Origin: Rhodoblastus acidophilus
GTDB taxonomy: Bacteria > Pseudomonadota > Alphaproteobacteria > Rhizobiales > Beijerinckiaceae
Assembly: GCF_025961575.1 (NCBI RefSeq)
Contig: NZ_JAOQNX010000021.1
Span: 1-64,000, forward strand
Direction: 5' to 3'
Length of the DNA stretch: 64,000 nt
The notes under the pieces were generated by a model. It worked only from the letters and a program-made list of their open reading frames with translations, was not told where the DNA came from and searched no databases. The position numbers and the translations under genes were made by a program. Positions 8,770 to 15,969 of the stretch are shown in pieces (position 1 is the stretch's first letter; each line of letters starts with the position of its first letter).

Positions 8770-8783
8770 AGCTCGGTTCTTGC
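8770..8783 (+). promoter_or_regulatory. Weak sigma-54-like promoter before Rieske gene
   Basis: TAGCTCGGTTCTTGCT has the right -12 element (TTGCT) and spacing, but the -24 dinucleotide is AG instead of GG. It sits 31 bases before the ATG at 8814. It is a candidate only. Confidence 0.3.
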
Positions 8784-8813
8784 TATCCTTGTCGGAGAAG
8801 AACGGAGTTGCGC

Positions 8814-9203
8814 ATGTCTGAAGAGGCTTTTGTTGTCTGCGCGCTGAGCGACATTCCCAGCCAGAAGGCCAAGGGATTTCACCTCGGAATCATCAATGAG
8901 GCCGGCGAGAAGGAGTCGTATCCCATTGTCGTCGTGCGCTGGGGCAAGCAGGTTTTTGGCTATCGCAACAAATGCCCGCACCACGGTTCGCATCTCGACT
9001 GGGAGCGCAACAGTTTTCTGGACGATTCGGGACAGCGGCTGCTGTGCGGCAAGCATGGCTCGCTGTTCGAGATCGGGTCGGGGCGCTGTTCCTCGGGGCC
9101 GTGCAAGGGCGAGTTTCTGGAGAAGGTGCGCCTCGAGGTGATCGACGGCGATATTTGCGTGCTGGGGCTGACGCTGATCGAGGATGAGGACGAGGAGGCG
9201 TGA
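8814..9203 (+). CDS. Rieske [2Fe-2S] domain protein
   Basis: A 129-residue Rieske-type protein. The cluster motifs are C-P-H-H-G (NKCPHHGSHLDW) and C-G-K-H-G (LLCGKHGSLFE), giving two Cys and two His ligands, followed by the GPCKGEFL strand typical of ferredoxin-type Rieske proteins. It probably acts as a soluble electron carrier; no oxygenase domain is attached. The ATG at 8814 follows GGAG at good spacing. A paralogue (25042-25482) lies in the sigma-54 globin operon, so this copy may also serve nitrogen fixation. Confidence 0.85.
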   Translation: MSEEAFVVCALSDIPSQKAKGFHLGIINEAGEKESYPIVVVRWGKQVFGYRNKCPHHGSHLDWERNSFLDDSGQRLLCGKHGSLFEIGSGRCSSGPCKGEFLEKVRLEVIDGDICVLGLTLIEDEDEEA

Positions 9204-9468
9204 CAGCGCCGGGGAGGGGCGTCCGCAGGTGTTCGATTTGAAGGGGTGGGGGGCGGCCATCGGCTCAAAAGAATCGCAGAATGCGCGTTCGAACATCGGC
9301 CATGGCGGCTCAAGGGGCATTGTCGCTTGAAGCTCCGCCCCTGCTCATGGGCGCGGATTTGAGGGTTGTTACAGCCTGGCGCAAGGCATCGGCGGGATAA
9401 AATCAATCAGAAATAAGAATAACCGCTCCGTGTCGATCGCGGCGCAATGTCTACATTGGGAGTTTCGC

Positions 9469-10809
9469 TTGACGTCCGACCGTGGGGCCGACAACTGCGC
9501 GCGACTGAAATTCTTCGACATCCGTCCGGAGGAGCGGCGGGTGCTTCCCGAAATCTGGACGCTCGTCAAGCCGAAGCTGCCGGAAATCATCGATGGATTT
9601 TACGCCCACGTCAGCACCGTCGATCACCTTGACCGGATGGTCGCCGGCAAGTGCCCGCATCTCAAGAGGGCGCAGACTGGCCATTGGATGCAGTTGTTTT
9701 CCGGACGATTCGACGACGCCTATTTCGACGCGGTGCGCCAGATCGGCATGGTGCATTTCCGGATCGGCCTGGAGCCGCGCTGGTATGTCGGCGGCTACCA
9801 GTTCATCCTGCGGCGGCTGTTCGACATCGCGGTGGACTCCAATCGCTGGTCGCCGCGGAAACTCAGGGATGTGCTGCGGGCGATCTCGACCGCGGTGATG
9901 CTGGACATGGAAACCGCGATTTCGGTTTACCAGGAGGCTTTGCTGTCGGAGCGCGAGCAGAAATGTCAGGGTCTCGACGCCCTGCTCAAGGGCTTGAACG
10001 CCAAGACGCAGGAGTCGCTTGCGGACCTCGCCGCGGCCTCCGTGCAATTGCAGACGACCGCTCGCGACATGACCGAAACCGCCACGAATACGCGCGCCCG
10101 CTCCGCGAGCGTGGCCTCCGCCTCTGAACAGACCAGCGTCAATGTGCAGACGGTGGCCTCCGCAGCCGAGGAATTGACGCGCTCCATCACCGAAATTCAT
10201 ACGCAGGTCGCTAAGTCAGCCGAGGCGGCCGACCGCGCCGTTGCCGAATCCGAGACCGCAAATGGGCTGGTCCGCACGCTGCGCGACAATGCCGAGAAGA
10301 TCAACGGCATTGTCCAGCTGATCCAGACGATCGCCGGACAAACCAACCTGCTGGCGCTCAACGCCACCATCGAGGCGGCGCGCGCCGGCGATGCCGGCAA
10401 GGGGTTCGCCGTTGTCGCCAACGAGGTCAAGACGCTGTCGAGCCAGACCGCGCGGGCCACAAACGAGATTACAGCGGCGATTGGCGAAATCCAGAACGCC
10501 AGCCGCGACGCCAGCCTGGCGATCGAGGCCATAGCCGCGCGCATTGGCGACCTCAGCCAAAATACCGGGACCATCTTCCAGAGCGTCGAGCAGCAGGGAG
10601 AGGCCACGCGCGAGATCGCACGCAACATTCACGAGGCAGCCGCCGGCGCTCGCGAAGTCGCCGCAAATGTCGTGGGCGTCAACACGGCCGCAGAAAAAAC
10701 CGACCTCTCGGCGCATCAGGTGATCGACGCAGCGTCGGCGCTGACGCGGCAGACCGCGCGACTTGGCGAGGATTTGAAGGCTTTCGCCGCGAAGGCGCAG
10801 GCGGTGTAG
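9469..10809 (+). CDS. Globin-coupled methyl-accepting chemotaxis protein (HemAT-like)
   Basis: A soluble O2/redox sensor for aerotaxis. The N-terminal ~160 residues are a protoglobin domain ([17 protein letters not shown]; proximal His in [20 protein letters not shown]). The remainder is a chemoreceptor signalling domain whose hairpin tip [17 protein letters not shown] and [14 protein letters not shown] is clear. There is no membrane segment, as in HemAT. I prefer the TTG at 9469, which has GGGAG six bases before it; a GTG at 9430 gives 13 more residues but has no ribosome binding site. Its partner CheA/CheW are not nearby. It could steer cells to low O2 suitable for nitrogenase. Confidence 0.88.
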   Translation: MTSDRGADNCARLKFFDIRPEERRVLPEIWTLVKPKLPEIIDGFYAHVSTVDHLDRMVAGKCPHLKRAQTGHWMQLFSGRFDDAYFDAVRQIGMVHFRIGLEPRWYVGGYQFILRRLFDIAVDSNRWSPRKLRDVLRAISTAVMLDMETAISVYQEALLSEREQKCQGLDALLKGLNAKTQESLADLAAASVQLQTTARDMTETATNTRARSASVASASEQTSVNVQTVASAAEELTRSITEIHTQVAKSAEAADRAVAESETANGLVRTLRDNAEKINGIVQLIQTIAGQTNLLALNATIEAARAGDAGKGFAVVANEVKTLSSQTARATNEITAAIGEIQNASRDASLAIEAIAARIGDLSQNTGTIFQSVEQQGEATREIARNIHEAAAGAREVAANVVGVNTAAEKTDLSAHQVIDAASALTRQTARLGEDLKAFAAKAQAV

Positions 10810-10880
10810 CCTGCGACTTGGCGCGGTTGACGTTTCGATGGCGCAATTCCGCTTCCCGCCGGCAGGGGCCGGCAATCGCA

Positions 10881-10913
10881 GGGTGGATTGCTTCGCTTCG
10901 CTCGCAATGACGG
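10881..10913. repeat. Half copy of TTGCGAGC-type dispersed repeat
   Basis: GGTGGATTGCTTCGCTTCGCTCGCAATGACGG matches the right half of the full element at 16932-17016. It lies in the 260-base gap after the chemoreceptor gene, in which I see nothing else except the terminator of the leftward gene. Confidence 0.7.
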
Positions 10914-11013
10914 TTACCGAACAGTGACCAGTGTCCGCCGGGCTTGAAGCGTTTTCATCGCGAAAAACCTGATGCCGCCGGTTCGCGCGGGGGCGCTATC
11001 CCCACCGGCCAAC

Positions 11014-11046
11014 AAAAAACCCTTTCGCGGGCGGACCGCGAAAGGG
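11014..11046 (-). terminator. Intrinsic terminator of the 195-aa gene
   Basis: On the minus strand an 11-bp stem (CCCTTTCGCGG / CCGCGAAAGGG, loop of five) is followed directly by six T's. It ends transcription of the gene at 11072-11659. Confidence 0.85.
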
Positions 11047-11071
11047 TGAAGGCGCGACGATCGGGGAAAAA

Positions 11072-11659
11072 TCAGACCGGGCGGTTCTCGTTGCGGTTGC
11101 GCACCGGCAGGGCCTTGGTGAGGAAATCCTCAAAGCTGATCTTTTCGTGGACGCCCTTGGTTTCAGCGGCCTTGTCGAGGATCAGCTGCACCTTGCCGCC
11201 GCCGTCGAGCTTCTTGAAATCGTTCTTGTCGAGGCCGGAGAGGTCCGACAGCTCTTTCCACACGGTGGATTCTTCCAGCGGGAACACGGTGAGGGTCGCG
11301 TCGCCGAAGGTGACCGTATATTTGGCCAGGAAGTCGATGTTGCCGGCGAAAATAACGTAATTGCCGGTCGACGACAGCAGCGGGCCGACGATGTCCTTGA
11401 ACGTCTTGAGGTTGTTGATGTCGTGGATGTAGCCGGCCAGCGCGTCGATGGTGGTTCCGCCGTCCTTGACGATGGCGAGGGCCTGCTCCAGGCAATATTC
11501 CGGCGGGCGCTTTTCGTCGGCCAGGGCCTCCTGGAATTTCAGCGCGAAATCGCCACGGAACGCCAGGTAACCGCTCTTGTCGCTCGGGCCCTTGTAGACG
11601 GCGTTGAGCAGGCGGCCCGCCGTTTCAAGGCCGGCGAGGGCGGTCGTCTCGTATGTCAT
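11072..11659 (-). CDS. Unknown 195-aa protein, sigma-54 associated
   Basis: A soluble protein of 195 residues that I cannot assign to a family. It is mixed alpha/beta, starts MTYETTALAGLETAGRLLNA, has one cysteine (PPEYCLEQ) and no signal peptide or membrane helix, and ends in a polar tail (RNRNENRPV). The ATG at 11659 has GGAG seven bases upstream. A sigma-54-like promoter lies 50 bases upstream (11710-11723) and a strong terminator downstream, so it is a monocistronic unit. It is divergent from the AAA+ ATPase gene, which has its own sigma-54-like promoter, within the nif region; a shared role as ATPase and substrate or adaptor is my inference. Confidence 0.8.
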   Translation of the reverse strand: MTYETTALAGLETAGRLLNAVYKGPSDKSGYLAFRGDFALKFQEALADEKRPPEYCLEQALAIVKDGGTTIDALAGYIHDINNLKTFKDIVGPLLSSTGNYVIFAGNIDFLAKYTVTFGDATLTVFPLEESTVWKELSDLSGLDKNDFKKLDGGGKVQLILDKAAETKGVHEKISFEDFLTKALPVRNRNENRPV

Positions 11660-11709
11660 TTCACACTCCGCATAAAATCTTCGCGCATCGTCGCGCTGAA
11701 AACAGCCAT

Positions 11710-11723
11710 GCAAATGGTTTGCC
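11710..11723 (-). promoter_or_regulatory. Sigma-54-like promoter of the 195-aa gene
   Basis: On the minus strand CGGCAAACCATTTGCA carries GG (11723-11722), ten bases and GC (11711-11710), with a good TTTGCA -12 element. It is 50 bases from the ATG at 11659. Confidence 0.6.
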
Positions 11724-11746
11724 GAAAATTTCGCCACAAAATGTAT

Positions 11747-11760
11747 GGCCTGTTCCCTGC
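11747..11760 (+). promoter_or_regulatory. Sigma-54-like promoter of the AAA+ ATPase gene
   Basis: TGGCCTGTTCCCTGCT carries GG (11747-11748), ten bases and GC (11759-11760). The -12 is CTGC rather than TTGC. It lies 40 bases before the ATG at 11801 and back to back with the leftward promoter at 11710-11723. No TGT-N10-ACA site was seen between them. Confidence 0.55.
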
Positions 11761-11800
11761 TTGTCGCAAAACCGGATGTTTTCGGTGAACGGAAGGCGAC

Positions 11801-13504
11801 ATGAGCGTCAAAATTCACATCGCGCGCCCCTTTGTGGAGGCTCTGGCGGACGATTTCCCCGAACTTGAATCGCTCAAACAGCAATTGCTGTTCGGCGACA
11901 AGGTCGAGGTCTCGTTTCTCGATCTTTCCGCGCCCCAGATCGAGCGCCTGCACGCGCTTTATGGCGCGGCCGGGCCGGCGCTGCAGAGCCAGCAGGCGCA
12001 AATCGCCACGTTGCGCCGCGCCTTTTCCGGCGACGGTCCCAAATTCGCCGCCGACGATCTCGAAGCCGTGGTTCCCGCGCTGGCGCGCTTTCTCGTCGAG
12101 GGCGGAGAGCGGGGCTGGCTGTTCACGCTGACGGCGCGCGGGCGGCCGCTGCCCTATGTGGTCTCGCGCATCGACTATACGCCGGCCAATAATGACGAGA
12201 CCGGGCGCATTTTCGTCGAGCTGAAAGCCAATTCCAAGGGCGAGCTGGCCACGGCGCAATTGCGCATCTCCGCCGGCGACGTCGAGGGCAAGACCGTCGC
12301 GGAGATTTTGGCGTCCAAAGGGTTTTTGCACGAGACGCCCGAGTTGATCGCGGCCTATGACGCCAATGCGGAGCGATATTTCGAATGGCGCGCGCATTAT
12401 GGCGCGCAATTTTCCGGCGTGGGCCTGGGCTATTTCGCCGAGGATCCCGCCTCCACCCACCGCAACACCGACTGGGCGCGCAAGGATAGCGTCATTCTCT
12501 CCTCAGGCGGCGCGCCCGCGCGTCTGGTGAATGATGAAAGCCTGCTCGCCAATCGCGCGCTGACCTTGGAGCTGACCGGCGATCTGCTCGGCTCCTATTT
12601 GCGCAAGGCGGCCAAGAGCAACGCCTTTTTCGAGGAGGACGAGGTCGCCGAGGTCAATGAAAACAAGGGCGCGGATCTGTTTCGCAGGATTCCCGTGCAT
12701 CCCTTCATCCTGATGTTCCATCTCGACCTGCACCATTATGTCTGGGCGCATGTCGAGGATTTGACGCCCTACGCCTATCAGCCCGACCTGAAACAGAAAC
12801 TGGTGCTGCCGGAGGAGCAGACCGATCTCATCGACATTCTCACCGCCGAAATGGACGTGCTGATGGACGACATTGTCGCCGGGAAATCCGGCGGCACCAC
12901 CGTTTTGTGCGCGGGACCGCCCGGCGTCGGCAAGACGCTGACGGCCGAAGTCTATTCCGAGATCGTTCGGCGGCCGTTGTATCGCGTTCACTCAGGGCAA
13001 TTGGGTCTGAATGTCGCGGCCATGGAGACCGCGCTCAAGGAGGCGCTGTTGCGCGCGCAGCGCTGGGGCGCGGTGATGCTGATCGACGAGGCCGACGTCT
13101 ATATCAAGCGGCGCCAGGACGACATGACCATGAATGCGGTGGTCGGCGTGTTTCTGCGTGTGCTCGAATATTTCAACGGGCTGCTGTTCCTGACCACGAA
13201 CCGCATCGACGACATTGACGAGGCCATTGTCTCGCGCTGCATCGCTTTGATCCGTTTTCATGCGCCTGACGCCGAGGCGCGGCGAAAAATCTGGGGCGTG
13301 ATGGCCGGGCAGTTTGCGCTCGACCTCGACGAGGCGCTGATCGGCGCGCTGGTCGACCTCTATCCCCAGACCAGCGGCCGCGACATCAAGGGGCTGGCGA
13401 AACTGGTCTCGAAATATTGTCGGCATCGCGACATCGCGCCCGATCTCGAGGTGTTCAAGCGCTGCGCCGTGTTCCGCGGCCTCGATCAGGCCGGCGCCGC
13501 CTGA
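11801..13504 (+). CDS. AAA+ ATPase of unknown role in nif region
   Basis: A 567-residue ATPase. The C-terminal half is a classical AAA module: Walker A GPPGVGKT (about residue 370), Walker B VMLIDEADVYIKRR, sensor-1 LFLTTNRIDDID and an arginine-bearing SRCIALIRF. The N-terminal ~330 residues (with TLTARGRPLPYVVSRIDYT) is a substrate or adaptor region I do not recognise. It is not NtrC-like (no GAFTGA loop) and lacks the MoxR/CbbX layout, so it is probably a protein-remodelling ATPase. It is divergent from the 195-aa gene and both have sigma-54-like promoters. The nif iscA gene follows after the terminator/promoter at 13580-13608. Confidence 0.88.
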   Translation: MSVKIHIARPFVEALADDFPELESLKQQLLFGDKVEVSFLDLSAPQIERLHALYGAAGPALQSQQAQIATLRRAFSGDGPKFAADDLEAVVPALARFLVEGGERGWLFTLTARGRPLPYVVSRIDYTPANNDETGRIFVELKANSKGELATAQLRISAGDVEGKTVAEILASKGFLHETPELIAAYDANAERYFEWRAHYGAQFSGVGLGYFAEDPASTHRNTDWARKDSVILSSGGAPARLVNDESLLANRALTLELTGDLLGSYLRKAAKSNAFFEEDEVAEVNENKGADLFRRIPVHPFILMFHLDLHHYVWAHVEDLTPYAYQPDLKQKLVLPEEQTDLIDILTAEMDVLMDDIVAGKSGGTTVLCAGPPGVGKTLTAEVYSEIVRRPLYRVHSGQLGLNVAAMETALKEALLRAQRWGAVMLIDEADVYIKRRQDDMTMNAVVGVFLRVLEYFNGLLFLTTNRIDDIDEAIVSRCIALIRFHAPDAEARRKIWGVMAGQFALDLDEALIGALVDLYPQTSGRDIKGLAKLVSKYCRHRDIAPDLEVFKRCAVFRGLDQAGAA

Positions 13505-13529
13505 ACGGGCGCCCTGTCGCCTTGCCGAC

Positions 13530-13545
13530 TGTCGGGATGCTGACA
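13530..13545. promoter_or_regulatory. NifA upstream activator site for iscA operon
   Basis: TGT-CGGGATGCTG-ACA is an exact TGT-N10-ACA site. It ends 49 bases before the -24 element at 13595, closer than average but workable for an enhancer-binding protein. Confidence 0.65.
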
Positions 13546-13579
13546 CGCCGAAGAATAAACATTGAAATCAATGTGTTAC

Positions 13580-13606
13580 AAAAGCCGCGCCTCTGGCGCG
13601 GCTTTT
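13580..13606 (+). terminator. Hairpin terminator of the AAA+ gene, overlapping a promoter
   Basis: A perfect 12-bp stem (AAAAGCCGCGCC / GGCGCGGCTTTT) with a TCT loop. The right arm ends in TTTT, giving a plausible intrinsic terminator 75 bases after the AAA+ stop. The right arm is also the sigma-54 promoter of the next operon. Confidence 0.75.
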
Positions 13607-13608
13607 GC
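13595..13608 (+). promoter_or_regulatory. Sigma-54 promoter of iscA-nifU-cysE-nifW operon
   Basis: TGGCGCGGCTTTTGCT has GG (13595-13596), ten bases, GC (13607-13608) and matches the -24/-12 consensus well. A NifA site lies upstream at 13530-13545 and the iscA ATG is 41 bases downstream. Confidence 0.75.
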
Positions 13609-13648
13609 TTCCTTGATGTCCAAAGGCTTCTACTCCCTGGAGGACGAC

Positions 13649-13969
13649 ATGATCCATCTCACCGACAGCGCGCTTGACGCTGTGCGCAACGCGATCGCCA
13701 AGGCGCCGGAGCCGGTGCAGGGGCTGCGCCTCAAGGTCGAGTCCGGCGGCTGCGCCGGCAACAAATATCTGATGGGTCTGGTTCGCGCCGCCGAAGAGGA
13801 TGACGAGGTCGTCGAGCGCGACGGCGTCAAAGTGTTCCTCGAACATGACAGCCTGCCGCTGCTCTATGGCACGACCATCGATTTCGTCGTCGCCATCGAG
13901 GGCGCCGGCTTCACGTTCGACAATCCCAACGCCAGCCACGCCTGCTCCTGCGGCAAGAGTTTTGGCTGA
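13649..13969 (+). CDS. A-type Fe-S carrier (IscA/HesB) of nif system
   Basis: A 106-residue HesB/IscA-family protein that transfers [Fe-S] clusters. The three conserved cysteines are present: SGGCAGNKY and the C-terminal CSCGKSFG, here in HACSCGKSFG. I start at ATG 13649 because GGAGG sits six bases before it; an in-frame start at 13562 would lie across the hairpin. It is first in an operon with a NifU-C-domain gene, cysE and nifW, and is one of three A-type genes in this window. Confidence 0.92.
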   Translation: MIHLTDSALDAVRNAIAKAPEPVQGLRLKVESGGCAGNKYLMGLVRAAEEDDEVVERDGVKVFLEHDSLPLLYGTTIDFVVAIEGAGFTFDNPNASHACSCGKSFG

Positions 13970-13993
13970 TCCAGATCAGAGAGGGGAATCGTT

Positions 13994-14293
13994 ATGACCA
14001 TGCACACCGGAACCATTGTCGCCGAGGCGCCCGTGACCGTCGAAGACCAACGTGAAAAGCTCGTGCGCGAAGCCATCGAGGAAATTCGTCCGGCGCTGAA
14101 GCGCGATGGCGGCGACTGCGAGCTTTTGTCGATCGAAGGCAAGGTGGTGAACGTCAAGCTGACGGGCGCCTGCATCTTCTGCAGCCTCGCCAGCGCCACG
14201 CTGGAAGGCATCCAGGCGCGCATCGTCGAAAAGCTCGGCGAATTCGTGCGCGTCGTTCCCGCCCCGACCGGCTTCAAGCGTCCGGGACATTGA
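13994..14293 (+). CDS. nifU: NifU C-terminal-domain protein
   Basis: A 99-residue protein equal to the C-terminal (Nfu) domain of NifU, with the cluster motif C-IF-C in [19 protein letters not shown] and the preceding [15 protein letters not shown]. It lacks the N-terminal IscU-like and central [2Fe-2S] domains of full NifU, so it acts as a cluster carrier rather than a full scaffold. It sits 24 bases after iscA and 4 bases before cysE. A full-length nifU is not in the window. Confidence 0.92.
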   Translation: MTMHTGTIVAEAPVTVEDQREKLVREAIEEIRPALKRDGGDCELLSIEGKVVNVKLTGACIFCSLASATLEGIQARIVEKLGEFVRVVPAPTGFKRPGH

Positions 14294-14297
14294 GGGG

Positions 14298-15044
14298 ATG
14301 AAAGACGCGGTCATGCCGGCGGTCAACGCTGAGGCGGAGCGCGTCAGCCTTTGGTCGCGGTGGCGGGACGATATCGCTTGCGTCAAGGCGCGCGATCCCG
14401 CCGCGCGCAATGCGGTCGAAATCCTGCTCACCTATCCCGGCGTCCACGCCATCATCTGGCATCGGTTCTCCCACCGACTCTGGACCTCGGGCGCCAAATT
14501 TCCCGCGCGGTTCTTCGCCTGGGTGGCGCGCCTGCTCACCAATGTCGACATCCATCCCGGCGCGACCATCGGCCGCGAATTCTTCATCGATCATGGCGCG
14601 GGCGTGGTGATCGGCGAAACCGCCGAGATCGGCGACGGGGTCACGCTTTATCATGGCGTGACGCTTGGCGGCGTCAGCTGGACGCCGGGCAAGCGCCACC
14701 CCACGCTGGAAGACGGGGTGCTGGTCGGCGCCGGCGCGAAGATTTTGGGGCCGATCCGGATCGGCACCGGCGCGCGGATCGGCGCCAATTCGGTGGTGGT
14801 CGAAGAGGTGCCGCCGGGCGTCACCGCGGTCGGCATTCCCGCCCGCATCGTGCGCGCCATGGATCGCCGGGCGCTCGGCAATGGCCGGGTCAATCTCGAC
14901 CATCACCTGATCCCCGATCCCGTCGGCGAAGTGCTGTCGATGCTGCTCGACCGCGTCGAATTTTTGGAGGCCCGGCTCAACCATATGCAGGGTCGGGTTC
15001 AACGACACGAAGAAGAAAGGTTTGACGATGAGCGCGCTGGATGA
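14298..15044 (+). CDS. cysE: Serine O-acetyltransferase (CysE/NifP type)
   Basis: A 248-residue hexapeptide-repeat acetyltransferase making O-acetylserine for cysteine, the sulfur source for NifS. The [22 protein letters not shown] and [12 protein letters not shown] segments are CysE landmarks. Dedicated cysE copies in nif clusters are called nifP. The ATG is 4 bases after the NifU-C-domain gene. Its 3' end overlaps the nifW start, so the operon is tightly coupled. Confidence 0.93.
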   Translation: MKDAVMPAVNAEAERVSLWSRWRDDIACVKARDPAARNAVEILLTYPGVHAIIWHRFSHRLWTSGAKFPARFFAWVARLLTNVDIHPGATIGREFFIDHGAGVVIGETAEIGDGVTLYHGVTLGGVSWTPGKRHPTLEDGVLVGAGAKILGPIRIGTGARIGANSVVVEEVPPGVTAVGIPARIVRAMDRRALGNGRVNLDHHLIPDPVGEVLSMLLDRVEFLEARLNHMQGRVQRHEEERFDDERAG

Positions 15045-15375
15045 TTTGGGCCGCCTGTCCTCGGCGGAAGATTTTTTCAATCACCTCGGGGTGGCGTTCG
15101 ACCCGGCGGTGGTGCGCGTGTCGCGCCTGCACATCATGCGGCGCATGGGCCAATATCTGAAGGGGCTGCAACTCGACGGCTCCTTCGAGGGCAAAAGCGA
15201 CGACGAGATCAAGGCCTTGTGCGCCGAACATCTGGAGCAGGCCTATCAGGATTTTGTCGAGAGCTCGCCCATTCAGGAGCGGCTGTTCAAGGTCCACAAG
15301 GATGCGGTGGCGCCCAAGGAAGAGGTGAAGCCGCAAAAGCCCTTCGTGCCGCTTTCTGATCTGACCGTCGGCTGA
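15028..15375 (+). CDS. nifW: NifW, nitrogenase stabilising/protective protein
   Basis: A 115-residue NifW, a small protein linked to protection or maturation of MoFe protein. [20 protein letters not shown] and [15 protein letters not shown]-like ([15 protein letters not shown]) stretches are typical. The ATG at 15028 lies 17 bases inside the end of cysE, after an AGAAAGG ribosome binding site. The C-terminal [16 protein letters not shown] is a common NifW tail. Confidence 0.92.
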   Translation: MSALDDLGRLSSAEDFFNHLGVAFDPAVVRVSRLHIMRRMGQYLKGLQLDGSFEGKSDDEIKALCAEHLEQAYQDFVESSPIQERLFKVHKDAVAPKEEVKPQKPFVPLSDLTVG

Positions 15376-15390
15376 CGACGACGACAAAAC

Positions 15391-15406
15391 TGTGCGATTT
15401 CCCACG
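15391..15406. promoter_or_regulatory. Degenerate NifA site before fdxN
   Basis: TGT-GCGATTTCCC-ACG differs from TGT-N10-ACA by one base. It ends 20 bases before the -24 element at 15427, which is close, so its use is uncertain. Confidence 0.3.
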
Positions 15407-15426
15407 ATTTCGTACGGAAATCCCAT

Positions 15427-15440
15427 GGCACACCGCTTGC
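15427..15440 (+). promoter_or_regulatory. Sigma-54 promoter of fdxN-nifT-SIR2 operon
   Basis: TGGCACACCGCTTGCT: GG at 15427-15428, ten bases, GC at 15439-15440. The -24 half TGGCAC is perfect. It lies 56 bases before the fdxN ATG. Confidence 0.85.
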
Positions 15441-15496
15441 TCCGTTTGATCGCGTTGAATGCTCAGCCGCGTGCGGCTGAATGAGGAGAGAAGACC

Positions 15497-15691
15497 ATGG
15501 CCTACAAAATCATCGCTTCGCAGTGCACGGGCTGCTCGGCCTGCGAGTTCGAGTGCCCCAATGCGGCGATTTCGATGAAGGGCGACACCTTCGTGATCGA
15601 CCCCAAGAAGTGCACCGAATGCGAAGGTCAAAATGACGGCGCCAAATGCGCCGAAGTCTGCCCGGTGCCGAAGACCTGCGTGAAGGCCTGA
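15497..15691 (+). CDS. fdxN: FdxN-type 2[4Fe-4S] ferredoxin (copy 1)
   Basis: A 64-residue bacterial-type ferredoxin with [12 protein letters not shown] and CTECEG...CAEVCP motifs, enough for two [4Fe-4S] clusters. nif ferredoxins of this type donate electrons in nitrogenase or NifB reactions. It is closely related to the copy after nifB (18762-18980). A ribosome binding site GAGGAG precedes it. A GC-rich hairpin (15709-15729) separates it from nifT. Confidence 0.94.
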   Translation: MAYKIIASQCTGCSACEFECPNAAISMKGDTFVIDPKKCTECEGQNDGAKCAEVCPVPKTCVKA

Positions 15692-15708
15692 GCCTTCTTC
15701 AACTGAAG

Positions 15709-15729
15709 CGCCGGCGCCTGGCGCCGGCG
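15709..15729. repeat. GC-rich hairpin between fdxN and nifT
   Basis: Arms CGCCGGCG (15709-15716) and CGCCGGCG (15722-15729) form a stem with a five-base loop. There is no T-run, so it is more likely to stabilise or process the mRNA, or partly attenuate, than to terminate fully. Confidence 0.5.
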
Positions 15730-15754
15730 TCCCTCCCAGTCCCCCGAGGTTTCC

Positions 15755-15967
15755 ATGAAAGTCATGATCCGCAAGTCCGCCGACTTCGGCCTTTCGATTT
15801 ACGTCCCGAAAAAGGATCTCGAAGAGCCGATTGTCGAGAAGGAGCATGAGACCCTCTGGGGAGGCTGGATCAAGGTCGCCAACGGTTGGATTCTCGACCT
15901 TCCCGAAATGCCTGCGGACACCCGTCTGCCCATCACGGTCGAGGCCAAGAAGCGCGCGGAGGATTGA
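15755..15967 (+). CDS. nifT: NifT/FixU
   Basis: A 70-residue NifT. MKVMIRKSADFGLSIYVPKK and the conserved WGGWIKVANGWILDLPEMP tract are diagnostic. Its function is unproven. It is followed two bases later by the SIR2-like gene, an unusual partner, and lies behind fdxN in the same direction. Confidence 0.93.
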   Translation: MKVMIRKSADFGLSIYVPKKDLEEPIVEKEHETLWGGWIKVANGWILDLPEMPADTRLPITVEAKKRAED

Positions 15968-15969
15968 GC

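Noticed and set aside
13562-13648. Upstream in-frame start of the A-type protein
   Set aside because: It begins inside the hairpin and promoter region; the ATG at 13649 has GGAGG at the right distance.
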